Shown: positions 11,094 to 22,964 of the stretch, piece by piece
Numbering within the stretch: the stretch's first letter is position 1
Layout of the letters: each line of letters begins with the position of its first letter
Assembly: GCA_013176395.1 (NCBI GenBank)
Contig: JABMLP010000007.1
Coordinates: forward strand, 1,674,001-1,738,000
Source of the DNA: Venturia oleaginea
Lineage: Eukaryota > Ascomycota > Dothideomycetes > Venturiales > Venturiaceae
Length of the DNA: 64,000 bases
Reading direction: 5' to 3'
Notes under the pieces: model-generated
Told to the model about the DNA's origin: nothing
Databases searched by the model: none
The model's input: only the letters and a program-made list of their open reading frames with translations
Made by a program: the position numbers and the translations under genes

Positions 11094-11732
11094 TCAATCA
11101 TCCAAAATTATCGGATCTAATAGAACAGTCGGAGTGCGAGCGGAAGCCTCTGTCCGCACATTTGCCAAGCGAGACTTCATGAAGTCGCGATGGATTTGAC
11201 ACCCTTCACTTGGACTCGCCTTGTCATAAACCTCATGCGGACTACTCTCAATCAGAAAGATCTCCCTATCAGCCCCAGGACTCTCAAGTCCCAACGCCTC
11301 ATTCCTATCTTCCATATCATTTCCAACCTCATTCGCCTCAACCAAACTATCCCTCTCCTCAAGTCGACCCAAAGTCTTAACACCCATTCTCTTCAACACT
11401 CTCACCTCCTCCTTTGTCAACACCTCATCAACATAATCCCAGCATTTTCCTCGGTTCAACACCCCGATGATCTTCTCCTTGTCGCTTGGCACTCTATCTC
11501 TGAATTTCCTGGGGTGTCCAGCTGATGCTACCAGAGTTTCGTATTCATCTGGCGGTAGTACGTCTTGTATATGTTCTTTTTCGAAGTCGCTGGTATCCGT
11601 GTTGTGAGGGTAGGCGACGAGGGAGGGATTGTGGAGAGAGAGGATTGCGTGGATTGTGCGGACGTTGTAGATTTTGTGGCGGCGGTAGAGGGAGAGGATA
11701 GTCGCGATTGTTGTTTTAGTTAAGTAGAGCAT
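11094..11732 (-). CDS. Orphan protein, 212 residues
   Basis: Single-exon frame with an ATG start at 11732 (MLYLTKTTIATILSLYRRHK). The first half is ordered and mixed in composition (TIHAILSLHNPSLVAYP, DVLPPDEYETLVASAGHP), and the second half is acidic and loosely structured. There is no signal peptide, although the first 15 residues are hydrophobic, and there are no recognised motifs. The length and unbroken frame on the strand facing away from neighbours favour a real gene. Function is unknown. Confidence 0.45.
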   Translation of the reverse strand: MLYLTKTTIATILSLYRRHKIYNVRTIHAILSLHNPSLVAYPHNTDTSDFEKEHIQDVLPPDEYETLVASAGHPRKFRDRVPSDKEKIIGVLNRGKCWDYVDEVLTKEEVRVLKRMGVKTLGRLEERDSLVEANEVGNDMEDRNEALGLESPGADREIFLIESSPHEVYDKASPSEGCQIHRDFMKSRLANVRTEASARTPTVLLDPIILDD

Positions 11733-12085
11733 TATGGTGAATGTTTGTTGATATGATATGGTAATGGTTTGCTAATGATACGGTAGGCAATCTTTGATAG
11801 CTTTGGCGGCTTTGAGGAAGAAATTTGGGAACTATGAGATGTTTTGTTGCCCAAGAAGTCTAGCATTATGTTGGCCGGGTAAGTGTTGATGTGTGAGTCT
11901 CAAAGTACAGTTAGTCCCTAGTGTCGTTGTTGCGACATACGCGCCTGCCGTGACCCTCCGAAGGATTCTCTTTTGCAAGCGATCTCTGTCAACACAAATC
12001 GGCATCTATTCGTAATGGCGAGTCCTTCCAGCACGATACGGTAAGACGAGAAGTCAGCTGAACTATAGACCAGGCCGATAACACA

Positions 12086-12492
12086 GAGGAGATCGCACGC
12101 CTATATATCTTTGCCGACAAGTACGACATCTTCGACCTTCGTCTCACATGTATTGATATATTTGGGCCCTCGATGACACCCAAAGGTGCATGGTCCTCCT
12201 ATACGTCACGGAACGTAACCTTGACACAGGTATTCGAAAACCTGCCTGAGACTTCAAGCCTTGATAGAATGTTTGCTTTTCCATGAGGCATATAACATCA
12301 AGTTCTACAAGCAACCAGGATTGGAGAAGTGGCTAAAGGTCATGCCACCGGCTATTGTTGCGACGAAGATTATGCATGACCAAGACAAAGGCTCGTCTTT
12401 TAGAGATGTTGGTAGTGTGTGACTACCACGAACATGCTACCGGCGAGGAATGGGAGCAGTGTCGTTACAACAAGCTACATGGACAAGGTGAG
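12086..12492 (+). pseudogene. Decayed BTB/POZ-domain paralogue, copy 1
   Basis: Fragments in three frames align in order with the better preserved copy at 13145-13874. They are EEIARLYIFADKYDIFDLRL, then VFENLPETSSLDRMF up to a TGA at 12284, then FHEAYNIKFYKQPGLEKWL, then VCDYHEHATGEEWEQCR. The LYIFADKYDIFDLR block is the typical helix after the BTB core in fungal BTB proteins. No start codon or BTB core remains upstream. At least two frameshifts and one stop make it non-functional. Confidence 0.6.
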
Positions 12493-13144
12493 TGATTTAC
12501 TTTCGGGCAGAATACTACAGTTCATGACCTTCCATCTCACGGCCAAAGTCACTTTAGTGCATATGCCTAATTCAGCATCGAAAGCGTTTAATGTCTGGTT
12601 ATTTTAATCCAGAAATTGCCAGGAATTTATTGACATTGATCTCCAAATGAGAGACACTGTTTGGAGACGGCCCAGCACCACTATTTGAGTGCGAATTTGC
12701 TAACGTGGAATGTTAGATCTAACCACTCCAAAACTAGGTACAACAGAAGAGAGATACGTGCCTAGTCAAAAGGGAGGGAAGTGCGAATTTGTGGATGATA
12801 CCGGCACAGCGGGAACCTGGAAATTTGTCTCATCAGCAAGTCTCCGAGTACGAGGGCAACGAAAAGCGAAGACGTATTCGCCACTCACATCAACCTCAAA
12901 GGCTCTTTGATCGGACCAGGGGCCGACCATGTGAACTTTTCAGGCGTTAATTATAGAAGGTGTTGACATTTATCGAAGACTAAGAGGTTAGTGTACGACG
13001 CTGCTAGTGTTGAAAAGAATTGAAGCCGGGTATTCATAAAACAGTTCGAACGTTAACTTCACAAACCTGTTCACATAATATTTGATATTCTCACTGCCCA
13101 TCGCCTCTTCATCCTCGACATCCAAGTCAGACGTTCTCACCGCC

Positions 13145-13874
13145 ATGGAGACTGAACCCTGCTATCCTTCATTGTAAGTTTTGCACGCGCTATTCCACGT
13201 TGCACTCTCTGATAAAAGCATAGCGAGGACCTCCAGAATCCTGCCCACGTCACTATTGAAAATGGTCCCGAGAAGACACCGTTCAAAGTCGTGAAATGGA
13301 TTCTTTGCCGTTCCTCCAAGTACTTCACCAAAGCCTTCGGTTTCAATGGTATCGAATCGCAAATCAGCACTATCGCCCTCGACGATGTCGACGAGACAAC
13401 ATTCAAACACTTCCTCCGCTAAATCTATCTCCAGAATCTACCATTTAGTGTCGCCGACTCGGCCCGAAACCTTCTCGGAACACTCGAAGAAGTCGCTCGC
13501 CTGTTCATCTTTGCGGAAATATACGATCTGATGGAGCTCCGCCGTCACTGCATGCAAGCGTTCATCGTCGTTGTGCAGGATACAGTCTGGGACAATCATC
13601 AGGAACGTCTCAGAATTCTCCCTCTGGTCTTCAACAACGTCTACGAAACTTCAAGTCTCTATAGACTGCTGGTAGAGTTGAGGTCAATAACACCGACTTC
13701 GACTGGGCGGAAGACGCGATGCAGTGGATGGATATGGTTCCGACATCTCTGACGGCTCGAAAACTGTTTGCGGAAAGAGCTTATGCACCTGAGGGTCTCT
13801 ACTCGTGCGATTATCATGAGCACGAACCAGAGGATGACCGCGAGAAGTGTCTCTTGGAAAATGTGGAGTTTTGA
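13145..13874 (+). pseudogene. BTB/POZ-domain protein gene, copy 2, broken
   Basis: Starts at ATG 13145, with a likely intron at 13174-13221 (GTAAGT…TAG). It then reads a BTB domain (VTIENGPEKTPFKVVKWILC, SSKYFTKAFGF, ISTIALDDVDETTFKHFLR) up to TAA at 13420-13422. Directly after the stop the same frame continues as IYLQNLPFSVADSARNLL and EEVARLFIFAEIYDLMELRR. A one-base frameshift near 13675 leads into EVNNTDFDWAEDAMQWMDM and CDYHEHEPEDDREKC, ending at TGA 13872. In this family the BTB fold mediates dimerisation or Cullin-3 contacts. One nonsense codon and one frameshift suggest recent loss, or sequence errors if raw. Confidence 0.7.
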
Positions 13875-14133
13875 CATGCCAGCCTCATCCTCACAGCTGT
13901 TTCACCCATCTTCAGCACGCAACGTCAGATCTACGAATGTGTTAAAGAGAAAGAAGCTAGACTTACTACAATGGCAGGACAGGCGCAATGGGGTTGAGAT
14001 CCATTCGGAAAACAGTTCTTTAACACGCGCGCTGCAATGACAAGAAATTCAAACTGGGTTGAATGGTACTCTGGTATGGGCAACAAATCCTTAACTGTCT
14101 GTGTAGATAGACTGGTGAGTTCCAACCATGCTA

Positions 14134-14191
14134 GGGACAAAGGTCACACTTTCCAGGACTTTGGGACAAAGGTCAAACTTTCCAGGACTTA
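14134..14191 (+). repeat. 29-bp tandem duplication
   Basis: Two copies of a 29-bp unit starting GGGACAAAGGTCA and ending TTTCCAGGACTT begin at 14134 and 14163, with a single base difference. No function is suggested. Confidence 0.7.
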
Positions 14192-14659
14192 TTTTAAGTA
14201 GCCTCAAAACAGTGTCTTTGATGTAATCCAATGAGTCCATCAGCCAAACTAGTCTCTTCATATCTGATTTTTTTATACGTATCAGTATTCGAAGCTACAT
14301 TGACCACTTACGAGCACTACGAGACCTACATGGCCACAAAAAAATCTACCATATTAAGTAACAATGCAGCTCACTCTTCTTCCGCAAAAACGTCAGCACA
14401 CAATTCGAGAATATGTAAGACTATCCGCCAAGGAAAGTAGGTGACTCCAGGTGCAAATTTCGCAATTCTCACACAGTCCCACGCGGGAGTTCTCTAGAAC
14501 GCCGCAGTAGACTCGAAACCGCCTAAATGGGACTAAAAGAAAATCAAGGCTTTCCTGCTTGTTTTTCACAATCAAACACTACCAAGGTAAGCCCATCAAC
14601 GTGCCCCGCATACCTCAACGCCTTCGACCTCGCGGCTGCTCGCATACAATATCTAGCAA

Positions 14660-14850
14660 AGAAAATCGAGGCAAAGAAATATCAAAGGATCGGACTGGCT
14701 TGGGAAGACACGGGCGAGTTTGGCAGGGAAGAAATTGTTTCTTGATTCGAGAGGTGGAGAGAGGGGTGCGATTTCTCTTTGCGATTACCATGAGCATGGC
14801 CTTTTGCATCAGTATGCTGTTTGTGAAGGGATCAGGGCGCAGCTGGGGCC
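14660..14850 (+). pseudogene. Possible third BTB-family remnant
   Basis: A short frame reads GKKLFLDSRGGERGAISLCD followed by YHEHGLLHQ. It resembles the C-terminal part of copy 2 (ARKLFAERAYAPEG then SCDYHEHEPED). The shared spaced features are KLF, a short linker and CDYHEH. Upstream sequence no longer shows the BTB core. The match is short, so the assignment is tentative; an unrelated coincidence is possible. Confidence 0.3.
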
Positions 14851-16152
14851 TGAGAATACTCATCTGGGGAGATTTGGGAATAAGGTGGTTCAAAAGCGAG
14901 AAACAGGTGAGGTGCCGGATACTGATCTATTTCTTGGGGGATCTTTGTTATTGTCTTCTCAGTGGGCAAATCCATGATTTTGAGACTGAATGGGAATCCT
15001 GATACAGGCAGAGTTGAGATCCTTTATCGTTAACGCATGTTTGCCGTGGCCATTATTCATCGTATTCGCTTTTACAAACTCTTCACGCTGTAAGTTACGA
15101 GCTGGAATTGGTTGCACCTGGTATGGGTGACAAGTAAGAGAAGTGATACCTTGTGCGCGAAACAAATGTACATCCCATGACCCATCAAGTGCTGTTTTCA
15201 GTGCTACTTCGATCCCGGCCAATTGAAAGAATGCTGTCGGCCGGGCATGCCATTCCAATGCCATTCCTATGCTACTCCGCTGCTATTCGGACAGCTCAAC
15301 ACGTACATGTGGATGAGAAAGTTTTGAAGTAGAAAGCGGTTGATACAATGCTTCGGCGATCAGCACGACGACGTTGCTATTTTGGAGTTGTCGATCTGGA
15401 TGCGATGTCCGTTTTCCAAGCGTGAAACTCTAGTTCCACGGCATTTGCCGTGTGCGTATGGTACCTGACAGTAGAGACGGGAACGATCCATGGTTGAGAG
15501 AGAGAGCAACGACAACAAAGATGCATCAAATGACTCTCTCAGGAAGAACAACATGGCCTATTCCTTGGACACCCGTAGCACGAGAAGAGCGGCGCATTTG
15601 GAAGAACAGAAGACGCAGCTGGATCCGATACTGGGCCGTTTCTACCGTACGCAGTAGAACTAGATGCCGAGCAAAAACAAACGGTCACAAACAAAACCCG
15701 AAAAGGGTGTCGCGCGGAACATCACAGCGGCTTATACACAGGAAATCCGTCCATGGTAGGATACATGGCGCGACTACAAGAAGTTTGCTGTCGCTCAATG
15801 ATGGCGTACTGAGCTGAGCGCAGCTGGGAGACATCTTCAACGTCTGGCCTCCGCCACAGAGGCCGATGTTCCCAAATCCTGCGGACACATCTAGCAGAAA
15901 GGCAGTTCCCGGCCAACAACAAGAGGCCCCAACAGCGTCTTGAGCCAATGGTCGCGTCGTGGGAGTCCATTCTGGCCAGAATGGCCAGAATAGAGGATAG
16001 CGTGACACGAGACTCACCGGATCATGGGTACAGCGCTTGTCACTGCCAAAAGCATGCTAGCAGAGTATTGAATCGGCAGAGATGGGAGCCTTTGGGCGCG
16101 GGATAGACAACGAGGGCATCATCATGGACGCTTGTAGGAGGTAGCGAGAGAG
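14851..16152. other. Decayed sequence without intact genes
   Basis: Several frames of 60-120 codons on both strands are interrupted or overlap each other. Between about 15500 and 15820 a plus-strand stretch looks formerly coding (AHLEEQKTQLDPILGRF; then in the next frame PYAVELDAEQKQTVTNK and NPSMVGYMARLQEVC), but it changes frame and contains stops. No family is recognised. I read this as an old pseudogene region continuous with the BTB remnants. Confidence 0.35.
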
Positions 16153-16323
16153 CTGTGTATTATCATCCTCGCTGTGTATTATCATCCTCGCTGTGTATTA
16201 TCATCCTCGCTGTGTATCATCACCCTCGCCGTGTATCATCACCCTCGCCGTGTATTAGCATCGCCGTGTATTATCATCGCCGTGTATTAGCATCGCCGTG
16301 TATTATCATCCTCCCGTCGTGTA
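16153..16323 (+). repeat. Minisatellite, 19-bp and 16-bp units
   Basis: About ten head-to-tail units. The first are 19 bp (CTGTGTATTATCATCCTCG), later ones have T-to-C changes, and the last are shortened to 16 bp (CCGTGTATTAGCATCG). There are no spacers of unique sequence, so it is a tandem repeat and not a CRISPR array. It is likely length-variable. Confidence 0.9.
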
Positions 16324-16952
16324 TTAATCCAAGTCGCACCGTCTCATGGTGAAAAATACAGTACCCCTGACTAACACCAACGAAATTGCTTTGGTGATCT
16401 GTGCTGTGCAGCTCCACTACTCAGGCACTGGCAGACGACGCAAGCCTTGGTCCCCCCCCCCCCCAGGCCGAGAACTTGATCTCCTTCTCCTTGGTCCAAT
16501 TCCACCACCTCACCTAAACCACAGTTCCACCTATCCTCATTCGTTACCTTCAGCTTCATCTTCGCCAGCATACCGCTCTCCCACGCTCGCTTCACTGCTT
16601 ACCGAGTGCTGGACACTGCTTCGAAACATCCTTGGGCAGCAAACTACCTCCCCGTTTCAACTCCTTGCCCTCCCTCAGGTCCCTCATTAACCTCGACGAT
16701 ACTATCATCACCTCCAATCCAAGTCCCAGTCCATCAATTGTTGCCGCCAACAATACCCCGACGATACCTCGCGGCGTCTAACGCTCTCCGTCGCACCACA
16801 AACACCATCACCTTTTAGGGGACTGCGAGCAACCACGCGGACAGAGGTGGTCCAATAACTCTCGGGAAACCAGACACAGCCGCTGAGCATCAAGATCCAA
16901 CACTCCCTTCATGATTACAGATTGTCCGCTTCTCCCTCCATCCTCCATCAAT
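16324..16952. other. Promoter/leader region of the WSC sensor gene
   Basis: Strongly pyrimidine-rich sequence with a run of 13 C at 16452-16464. Frames here are open only because of low complexity. CT-rich leaders are common before highly expressed fungal genes. No separate gene is supported. Confidence 0.45.
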
Positions 16953-17865
16953 ATGCTCTCAACCACGTTCAAAGTCGCCCTTGCGGCATCATGTCTTCTC
17001 CGGGCCGTGTCTGCAACACCGGCACCCTCGGCGACTGTTCCTACTGGCATCATGCCTTCAGCAACATACACGGGCACTGTTGGCGCTCTCTCAACAGTCG
17101 GCTGCTTCTCGAGCTCACAACCGTTGGAGGACCAAGGACAGTACGAATTCACCACGGATGGAGTGTGCCAAAAAGTGTGCACCGGACTAGGAAAACCTGT
17201 ATTGGGTATGGTCGATGGCACCAACTGCTGGTGTGGTGACCTCTTGCCTCCATTGAGCAGCCAAGTCGACAATTCGAGTTGCAACACACCCTGCGCGGGT
17301 TACGACAAGGCAAATTGCGGTGGAAACAACTTCTGGTGGGTGGAATTGACCGGTACTACCAGGAACAAGATCGCCAATCTGGACCCAGCGTCTGTCATAT
17401 CAAGTGCATCCGGAACAACCAAGACATCAACATCATCACTGGGGCCAAGCACTGTTTTAGTGACTGCAACAAACAAGGCATCCGTCGCGCCCGCGCCAAC
17501 TCCTAGCAGCTCTTCGAGCAAGCCCAACACAGTCGGCATCGCAGTTGGAGTGGTAGTCGGTGTCGTGGCAATTGCTGCTCTTGTTGCTGGTGTCTTCTTC
17601 TTCCTGCGTCAAAAGAGAAGACGCGAAGTTGAAGAGGAATACAAACGCCAAGCATCTGTCAACCAGTTTGTAAATGGAGGCCACAAGAGCAACTCATCGA
17701 TGAACGACTCAAGGCTTGACCCGGAGCTTGTTCGCAGAGATAGTACCGGAAGCATTGCAGATAACCAAGATTACTCTCGTCGGATATTGAAGGTAAATGT
17801 CAGCTGTCGCTGGTGACTTGGTCTTTTTCTGACAACTACAGGTTCGAAATCCCGACAGTTTTTAA
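16953..17865 (+). CDS. WSC-domain cell-wall stress sensor (Wsc/Slg1-like)
   Basis: Spliced model 16953..17792 and 17842..17865, giving 287 residues. Order of parts: signal peptide 1-21 (MLSTTFKVALAASCLLRAVSA); one WSC domain at about 45-133 with its conserved cysteines (VGCFSSS, VCQKVC, NCWCGDLLPP, CNTPCAGYDKANCGG); a Ser/Thr-rich stalk; one transmembrane helix at about 194-218; a basic stop-transfer (RQKRRR); and a short cytoplasmic tail. The 24-bp last exon restores the tail ending RRILKVRNPDSF, which resembles the conserved DYSRRILKV.NPD ending of Wsc proteins. The family senses wall stress at the plasma membrane and signals through Rho1 GEF and the Pkc1 pathway. An in-frame ATG 42 bp upstream would put extra residues before the signal peptide, so the internal Met was chosen. 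Confidence 0.9.
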
Positions 17866-20800
17866 CCATGTCGATTGCTTCATATATGAACATTTGTGGA
17901 AGGCATTAATGATTTTCTGACCCATTTCGACCTCTCCTTTCCATCATCATCACCACAATCACGCAGTGGACTCACCCTCCCGAGAACCAACACCCCGCCT
18001 ATTCTTGTATGATACCTATCGGTCTCACCACGAACACTTTACGATCCTTCTGATAGATTCAATTCGTTCTTTTTTCTTGGCTCGGAATACAGCGGCACGA
18101 ATACACTCATTTTGCTTGCACGCATGCACTTTTTGAATACACCCAGTATCGGGTGACATGCCCTGCGAGTCACTGGTTTTTCTTTTCTGCTTCATTCCCA
18201 CGAGTGCTTGCTGCCGACGAGCTTGCACAAAGTACTTTTACATTACGGAGCGCTACAACATGAAGGGCGTCATTTGCATTTTCAACCAGGTTGCTTTTAA
18301 TGGGCGTTTGGGTACATACGACGATAAAGCATCGTTAGAAGCTCTCTCTTCCTTGCCATGATGGAGGTTGGAGGGAGAGAGAGATGCTAGGCGCAAAAAG
18401 TGGAGCTGGATCTCGACAACTATAGTACAGTCACTCCCTCTTCATTTCTTGTCCTTGAGAGGGGCGCGGAAAGCGAAAGCAGCATGGAGTAGGTAGGGTT
18501 GGGTATGGAGACGGAGGGTGAGGTTCGTGGTAGTGGAGGGGTTGTTTTTATCTTCCTCTGTTCTGCTATCTATCTGTGCTCTGGTAGGTAAAGTCATCAA
18601 ATATGAATAATCACTTCATCTGGACGGTGTGTTGAATGGACGATCTGACCATGTTGTCATATGTCATATGATGTCGCAACCCGATATGTCGCTGCGATTG
18701 GATCGGTCGACTTCCGACGAGTATCCTGGTATTTCTGCTTCTGGCTCTCTACTGGTCCACCGTGCCACCCACCTGAAGCATCTTCCTACACCATGAACAC
18801 ACCTCCACGACGAATACCACCCTTCCTACAGCAAATGCAACCCTCGTCATGTCATATACAGATATACAAAGATACACGTATCGTACCGTCCTTGATTACA
18901 AAAATACGACGACCCTTGCCTTGCGATCCTCTCTCCTTTAATAGTTATACATGGATCCATGAACCCCCTGCCCTGGAATGTAAAGCGTTCCCTTCGGAAA
19001 TGAGATGAGGCTGTGCAAACGTGCGTACCTCCCGCGTTTATTAGTGAACCCCGCTTGCTCGTTCGCTCGTGATGGGAGACCTGGTTGCGCATCACGGCCT
19101 GCCCCGACCTCTGGAGCCTGGAGGTTTGGCGGGTAAGAGGGAGGGGTTGGATTGGATTGGATTGGATGGGTTCGGTTTGGAGGTGGAGGTGGAGGCTTGG
19201 GGGTTCCCCCCGTTTGCGGTGCGATGCGAGGAGATGGGAGGGGAAAGTGTAAGTGAGGCGTAGAATGCCTGGCTGTGAGACGGAGGGGTTTGACTTATGC
19301 TAGACATTGTCATATTGTTGTTGTGAGAGTATTGTCTTTGAGGTTTTAGTCTTGCGAGGTTTTAGTCTTGCGAGGCTTTAGTCTTGCGAGGTTTTGATCT
19401 CGGGGGATTTAGTGGATAGGGTTTTTGTTGTACCTGCGTTAGATTTGGTTGATCGGTCTCATGGTGGAGGAGTTTTGGTGTTTCTTTTCGTAGGGCAGAT
19501 TACTGTGGTTTTCACTCATGCATTCATGCTCGCTCTGCACGTGGATTATGGCAAATGGGCGTTTAGATGGCAATTTCTTGACTTGAGATCGATATTGATG
19601 TATTTCTAGCAACAATTTCAACCAAGAATTCTCAAGAGATTCGTCGATATCGATAGTAATTCAGGGCGTTGAATGAAGTGCGTTATTTCTTGGCCGGTAT
19701 GAGGTATGAATTGACGAGACTACTGTAGCCTGTAGGGCTTGTTTGTTTATTATTGGGTATATGTCGTTTCGGGTTTGGAACAGGTTTGAAGGGTCGGATG
19801 AATGAAAATCGTGCTGTGGTGATTGGCACTTGGCGTGGAGGATGCCCTTTCAATCTCTTCTTCGACCTGGTGACCCTTTCACCAATCATCTCTATTATCA
19901 GTACGTCTTTGGCATCATCTCCAGTACTCCATTCTTGTATCGTTTACATCACACACTGATGAAGAAGTTTCTCTCGCATCGAGCTTGTCGAAGAAGGTCG
20001 GGGGTACGCCTTGGAAGTTGGAATGCTTTCTCGTTCTTCAATATCAAACACTATCAGAGCAGCAGAGTGGGCAACATCTCACGAATTTCATCTTGTCCAC
20101 CGACCTTCATCCCTACTTACAGTTTCACCGGTAATTAACAACAACCGAGTCGTCTTCAGAGCGGATCCTGGTCGAAGTCTGGTTCTATCGTTTTGGGTCT
20201 TTCGTCGAGCATTCTCAATGCAGACTGTACAGTACAGGCAGTTGCCTTTCTCTGATTGTGGAGGTATAGCTACTGCAAAGTACAGAGGGTGGGATAAGTA
20301 CTATATACTCGACCAAAGCCCCACAGCACTTGTTTCCTGGAAATATCGGGAACAGATTTCGCTAGGAAATTCCCTACTTCTGAATGGATTCGTAGGCCCT
20401 TTTCTTGTTCAAAAAGATTATTGGTTCCTGCGTCTTTGTCAGGTTCTGGTCTCGCGGATATGGTTCGGGCATGAAGTACTTAGCGAACCTCTCCATACGT
20501 CTTTGGAGCAATTGTCTTCACAACTCTAATGCCACGCAGACTTTCCTCGACGCCGAGATGCCTATGCTCCAAGTCGAGTTTGCCAGCGTCTACGCGGTAA
20601 GGTCCATGAAAACTTCCTCTCGAAGCCTGCATGCTCTCATGTTTCCTGATCAGCATCTTGTCGCACCTGAAGATCGGCCGAATACAGGACGAAGATGCAG
20701 TCCATATTCTAGATTTACTGCTCAGCCACATGTTTCGCCGTTTCACCTTCAAGATGTCCGACATTCGAGCATCTCTCGCAACAGAGACTACACCGGTCTG

Positions 20801-21221
20801 TTATCCCTCGAAGATAGATCAAGATTCCAACACCTTGACTGTTGACGGATAGTAAAAAAGAATCGTTAGGAGTACCGTCAGCAACAAACTCCAAGACCTA
20901 ACGACAAAAAATCATCTCCAGAGTCAATAATCAAGATGTGCTGCGCCACTTACGCAAAGAAGCTCACCAAGCTTCGATAGCTTGTGTTAGTGCCGCGCGA
21001 AGGCGGTACACTAGACCCTAGATCTCACATCTTCTCCATCCAACGGCAGAGTTGACGATGATGGCATCGACTATCAAAATCATAGGAGGGAATGATCTAA
21101 GCTTCATGTAATTTCACATCAGTATTAAAAGGAGAACTCCTCCCAAATCGTTCTCCACGTGGAGATTCTCTTCCGTCGACTTTCATTTCCCTTACCTGTT
21201 GATCGGCTGCCATCATTAATC
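17866..21221. other. 3.3-kb interval without a supported gene
   Basis: Begins with the 3' UTR of the WSC gene. The rest holds GT-rich and pyrimidine-rich stretches, a short GGATT run at about 19148-19167, a 16-bp minisatellite at 19340-19397 and many unrelated short frames on both strands. Frames of 100-170 codons around 20011-20850 overlap on opposite strands and show no motif. The last ~100 bp contain the leader of the protease gene. A non-coding transcript or a fast-evolving gene cannot be excluded. Confidence 0.4.
19340..19397 (+). repeat. 16-bp minisatellite
   Basis: Three and a half tandem units of GAGGTTTTAGTCTTGC, one with T-to-C. Short and without obvious role. Confidence 0.8.
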
Positions 21222-22964
21222 ATGACTCGACTTCTTCTTTTCTCGGCATTGTCCACACTTCTGGCTTCATTTGTTTCCGCCGAAACGGAAGTCTTGTCCA
21301 TGCCAATACGACGGGACGCTTCTAAACACCATAGAGCATTGTTGAAGCGGAGTTTGATGAAGAGGGATCCATTTTCCGTGAATCTTGATGGCTATGTAAA
21401 TCAGGGTGGCTTCTATCTGGTGAACGTCACATTCGGGTATCAAGGCTATATCAGTGCAGCAACTTATGCTGACCTCGATTAATCAGAACACCAGCCCAAA
21501 ATTTTATCCTAGATATCGACACCGGGAGCAGCGATGTATGGATGTTCGGACCAAATAGTTGCGACTCTCGGACAGCTATTTGCTATGGCGGCGAATTCAA
21601 TATCCAAACCTCCTCCTCCGCGCAACAAAACTCCAGAAACCCGCCATTTGAGATCCAATATGGCACGCCGGGATCTGGTGTAAACGGCACGTATTCCCGC
21701 GACGTTTTCAGCCTCGGAGGCCAAACCGTTAGGAATTTAACGATGGCCGTTGCAACGACTTCAGAGTATGCTGGAACGGGAATTATGGGGATTGGATTTG
21801 CGCTTGGTGAAGCGCTAGAGGGAGAACTGAATCAGACTTGTGCGAATTTGCCGGTGGTTATGGCAAATCAGAGCCTGATTCCTTCTGCATCTTACAGCTT
21901 GTACCTGGATGATCTAGGTTCATCAGACTCGATTCTAATAGTTGCAAATTGTAACTAACAAGCTGCCAGCGGTCGGAGAGGGGACAGTTCTTTTCGGCGG
22001 TTACGATACCGACAAATTTGAGGGCAACCTCGCTGTCCTCGACATCCAACCAGCGGAGGAGAACCTGATCTCGCGGATGCTCGTAATCTGGTCCTCAATC
22101 GGTGTGACCGACAGATCTGGATCGACAGTCATCCCAAGCTCAGCAGTCCCTCAAAGCGTTCTCCTAGACTCAGGAACCGCTCTCACCCTTGTGCCCACCG
22201 ACATCTTCAACACGCTCGTCAGATATTTTGGTGCTTCCTACCACCATTCCCTGGGCATCTACGAAGTAAACTGCAATATAGGCGACGGCACCCTCGACTT
22301 CGGCTTCAGCGACTCAAACGGTCCCGTAATTGGTGTTCCCTTCTCCGAGCTCGCCGTCCCCGTCACCGACAGCGAGGGAAACTTCATAACCTACCTAGAC
22401 AGCTCCCCAGTCTGCATGCTATGCCTCGACTCCGGAGACGCCTCCTTCGGCGTCATCCTAGGAGACACCTTCCTCCGCTCCGCCTACGTCGTCTACGACC
22501 TCGACCGCAAACAAATCGGCATCGCCCAAACACGCTTCAACGTCACCACTTCGAATGTCCAAGCCATCAACCATGGAAGCGTGAGTTTGGCCGGTGCTTC
22601 ATCGATTGTGGCAAGTGGTACTACATTGAGTTATGGAGCGACGGCTGCAGTGACGATGGAACAGGCGCCTGGTGCGGGAGCGGGGACAAGGACGGCGTCC
22701 GGACGGGCTGGGGGGACGAAGTCGGTGGCTACAGCTTCGGGGACTATTGTTGGTGGTGTTAAGACGACGTATGCGACCCGTGCGACTGATATTCCCGGTG
22801 CGACTGGTTCTGCTACTGGGCCGGCGAGTGGGACGGCGAGTGCTACGTCGACGAGGAGGAGTTCTGCTGGGCGGACTTATGAGGCTTTCGATAAGAAGCT
22901 CCAGGGTTTCCTGTTAGCTGCGATGATGTTTGTTGGTGTGGGTGGTTTGTTTCTGCGAGCGTAA
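21222..22964 (+). CDS. GPI-anchored pepsin-like aspartic protease (yapsin type)
   Basis: Spliced model 21222..21436, 21487..21917, 21970..22964, giving 546 residues. Signal peptide (MTRLLLFSALSTLLASFVSA) and a short propeptide with dibasic ends (LLKRSLMKRDPF) precede the catalytic domain. The first catalytic motif is DTGSSD (Asp83), joined to its N-terminal strand by splicing of intron 1; the second is DSGT (Asp282). Tail: Gly/Ser/Thr/Ala-rich, about 110 residues, then a hydrophobic C-terminus (LLAAMMFVGVGGLFLRA) that fits GPI anchoring. The intron 2 acceptor is preceded by a CTAAC branch site. Such enzymes (OPSB/yapsin group) process or shed cell-surface proteins at the plasma membrane or wall. 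Introns of 50 and 52 bp keep frame. The family call is firm; the GPI anchor is inference. Confidence 0.93.

Noticed and set aside
16153..16323. Possible CRISPR-like array
   Set aside because: Units are contiguous with no unique spacers, in a eukaryotic genome; it is a minisatellite.
20011..20850. Frames of 94-172 codons on both strands
   Set aside because: Mutually overlapping, no motif, no clear splice structure and no sequence resemblance to known families that I can see.
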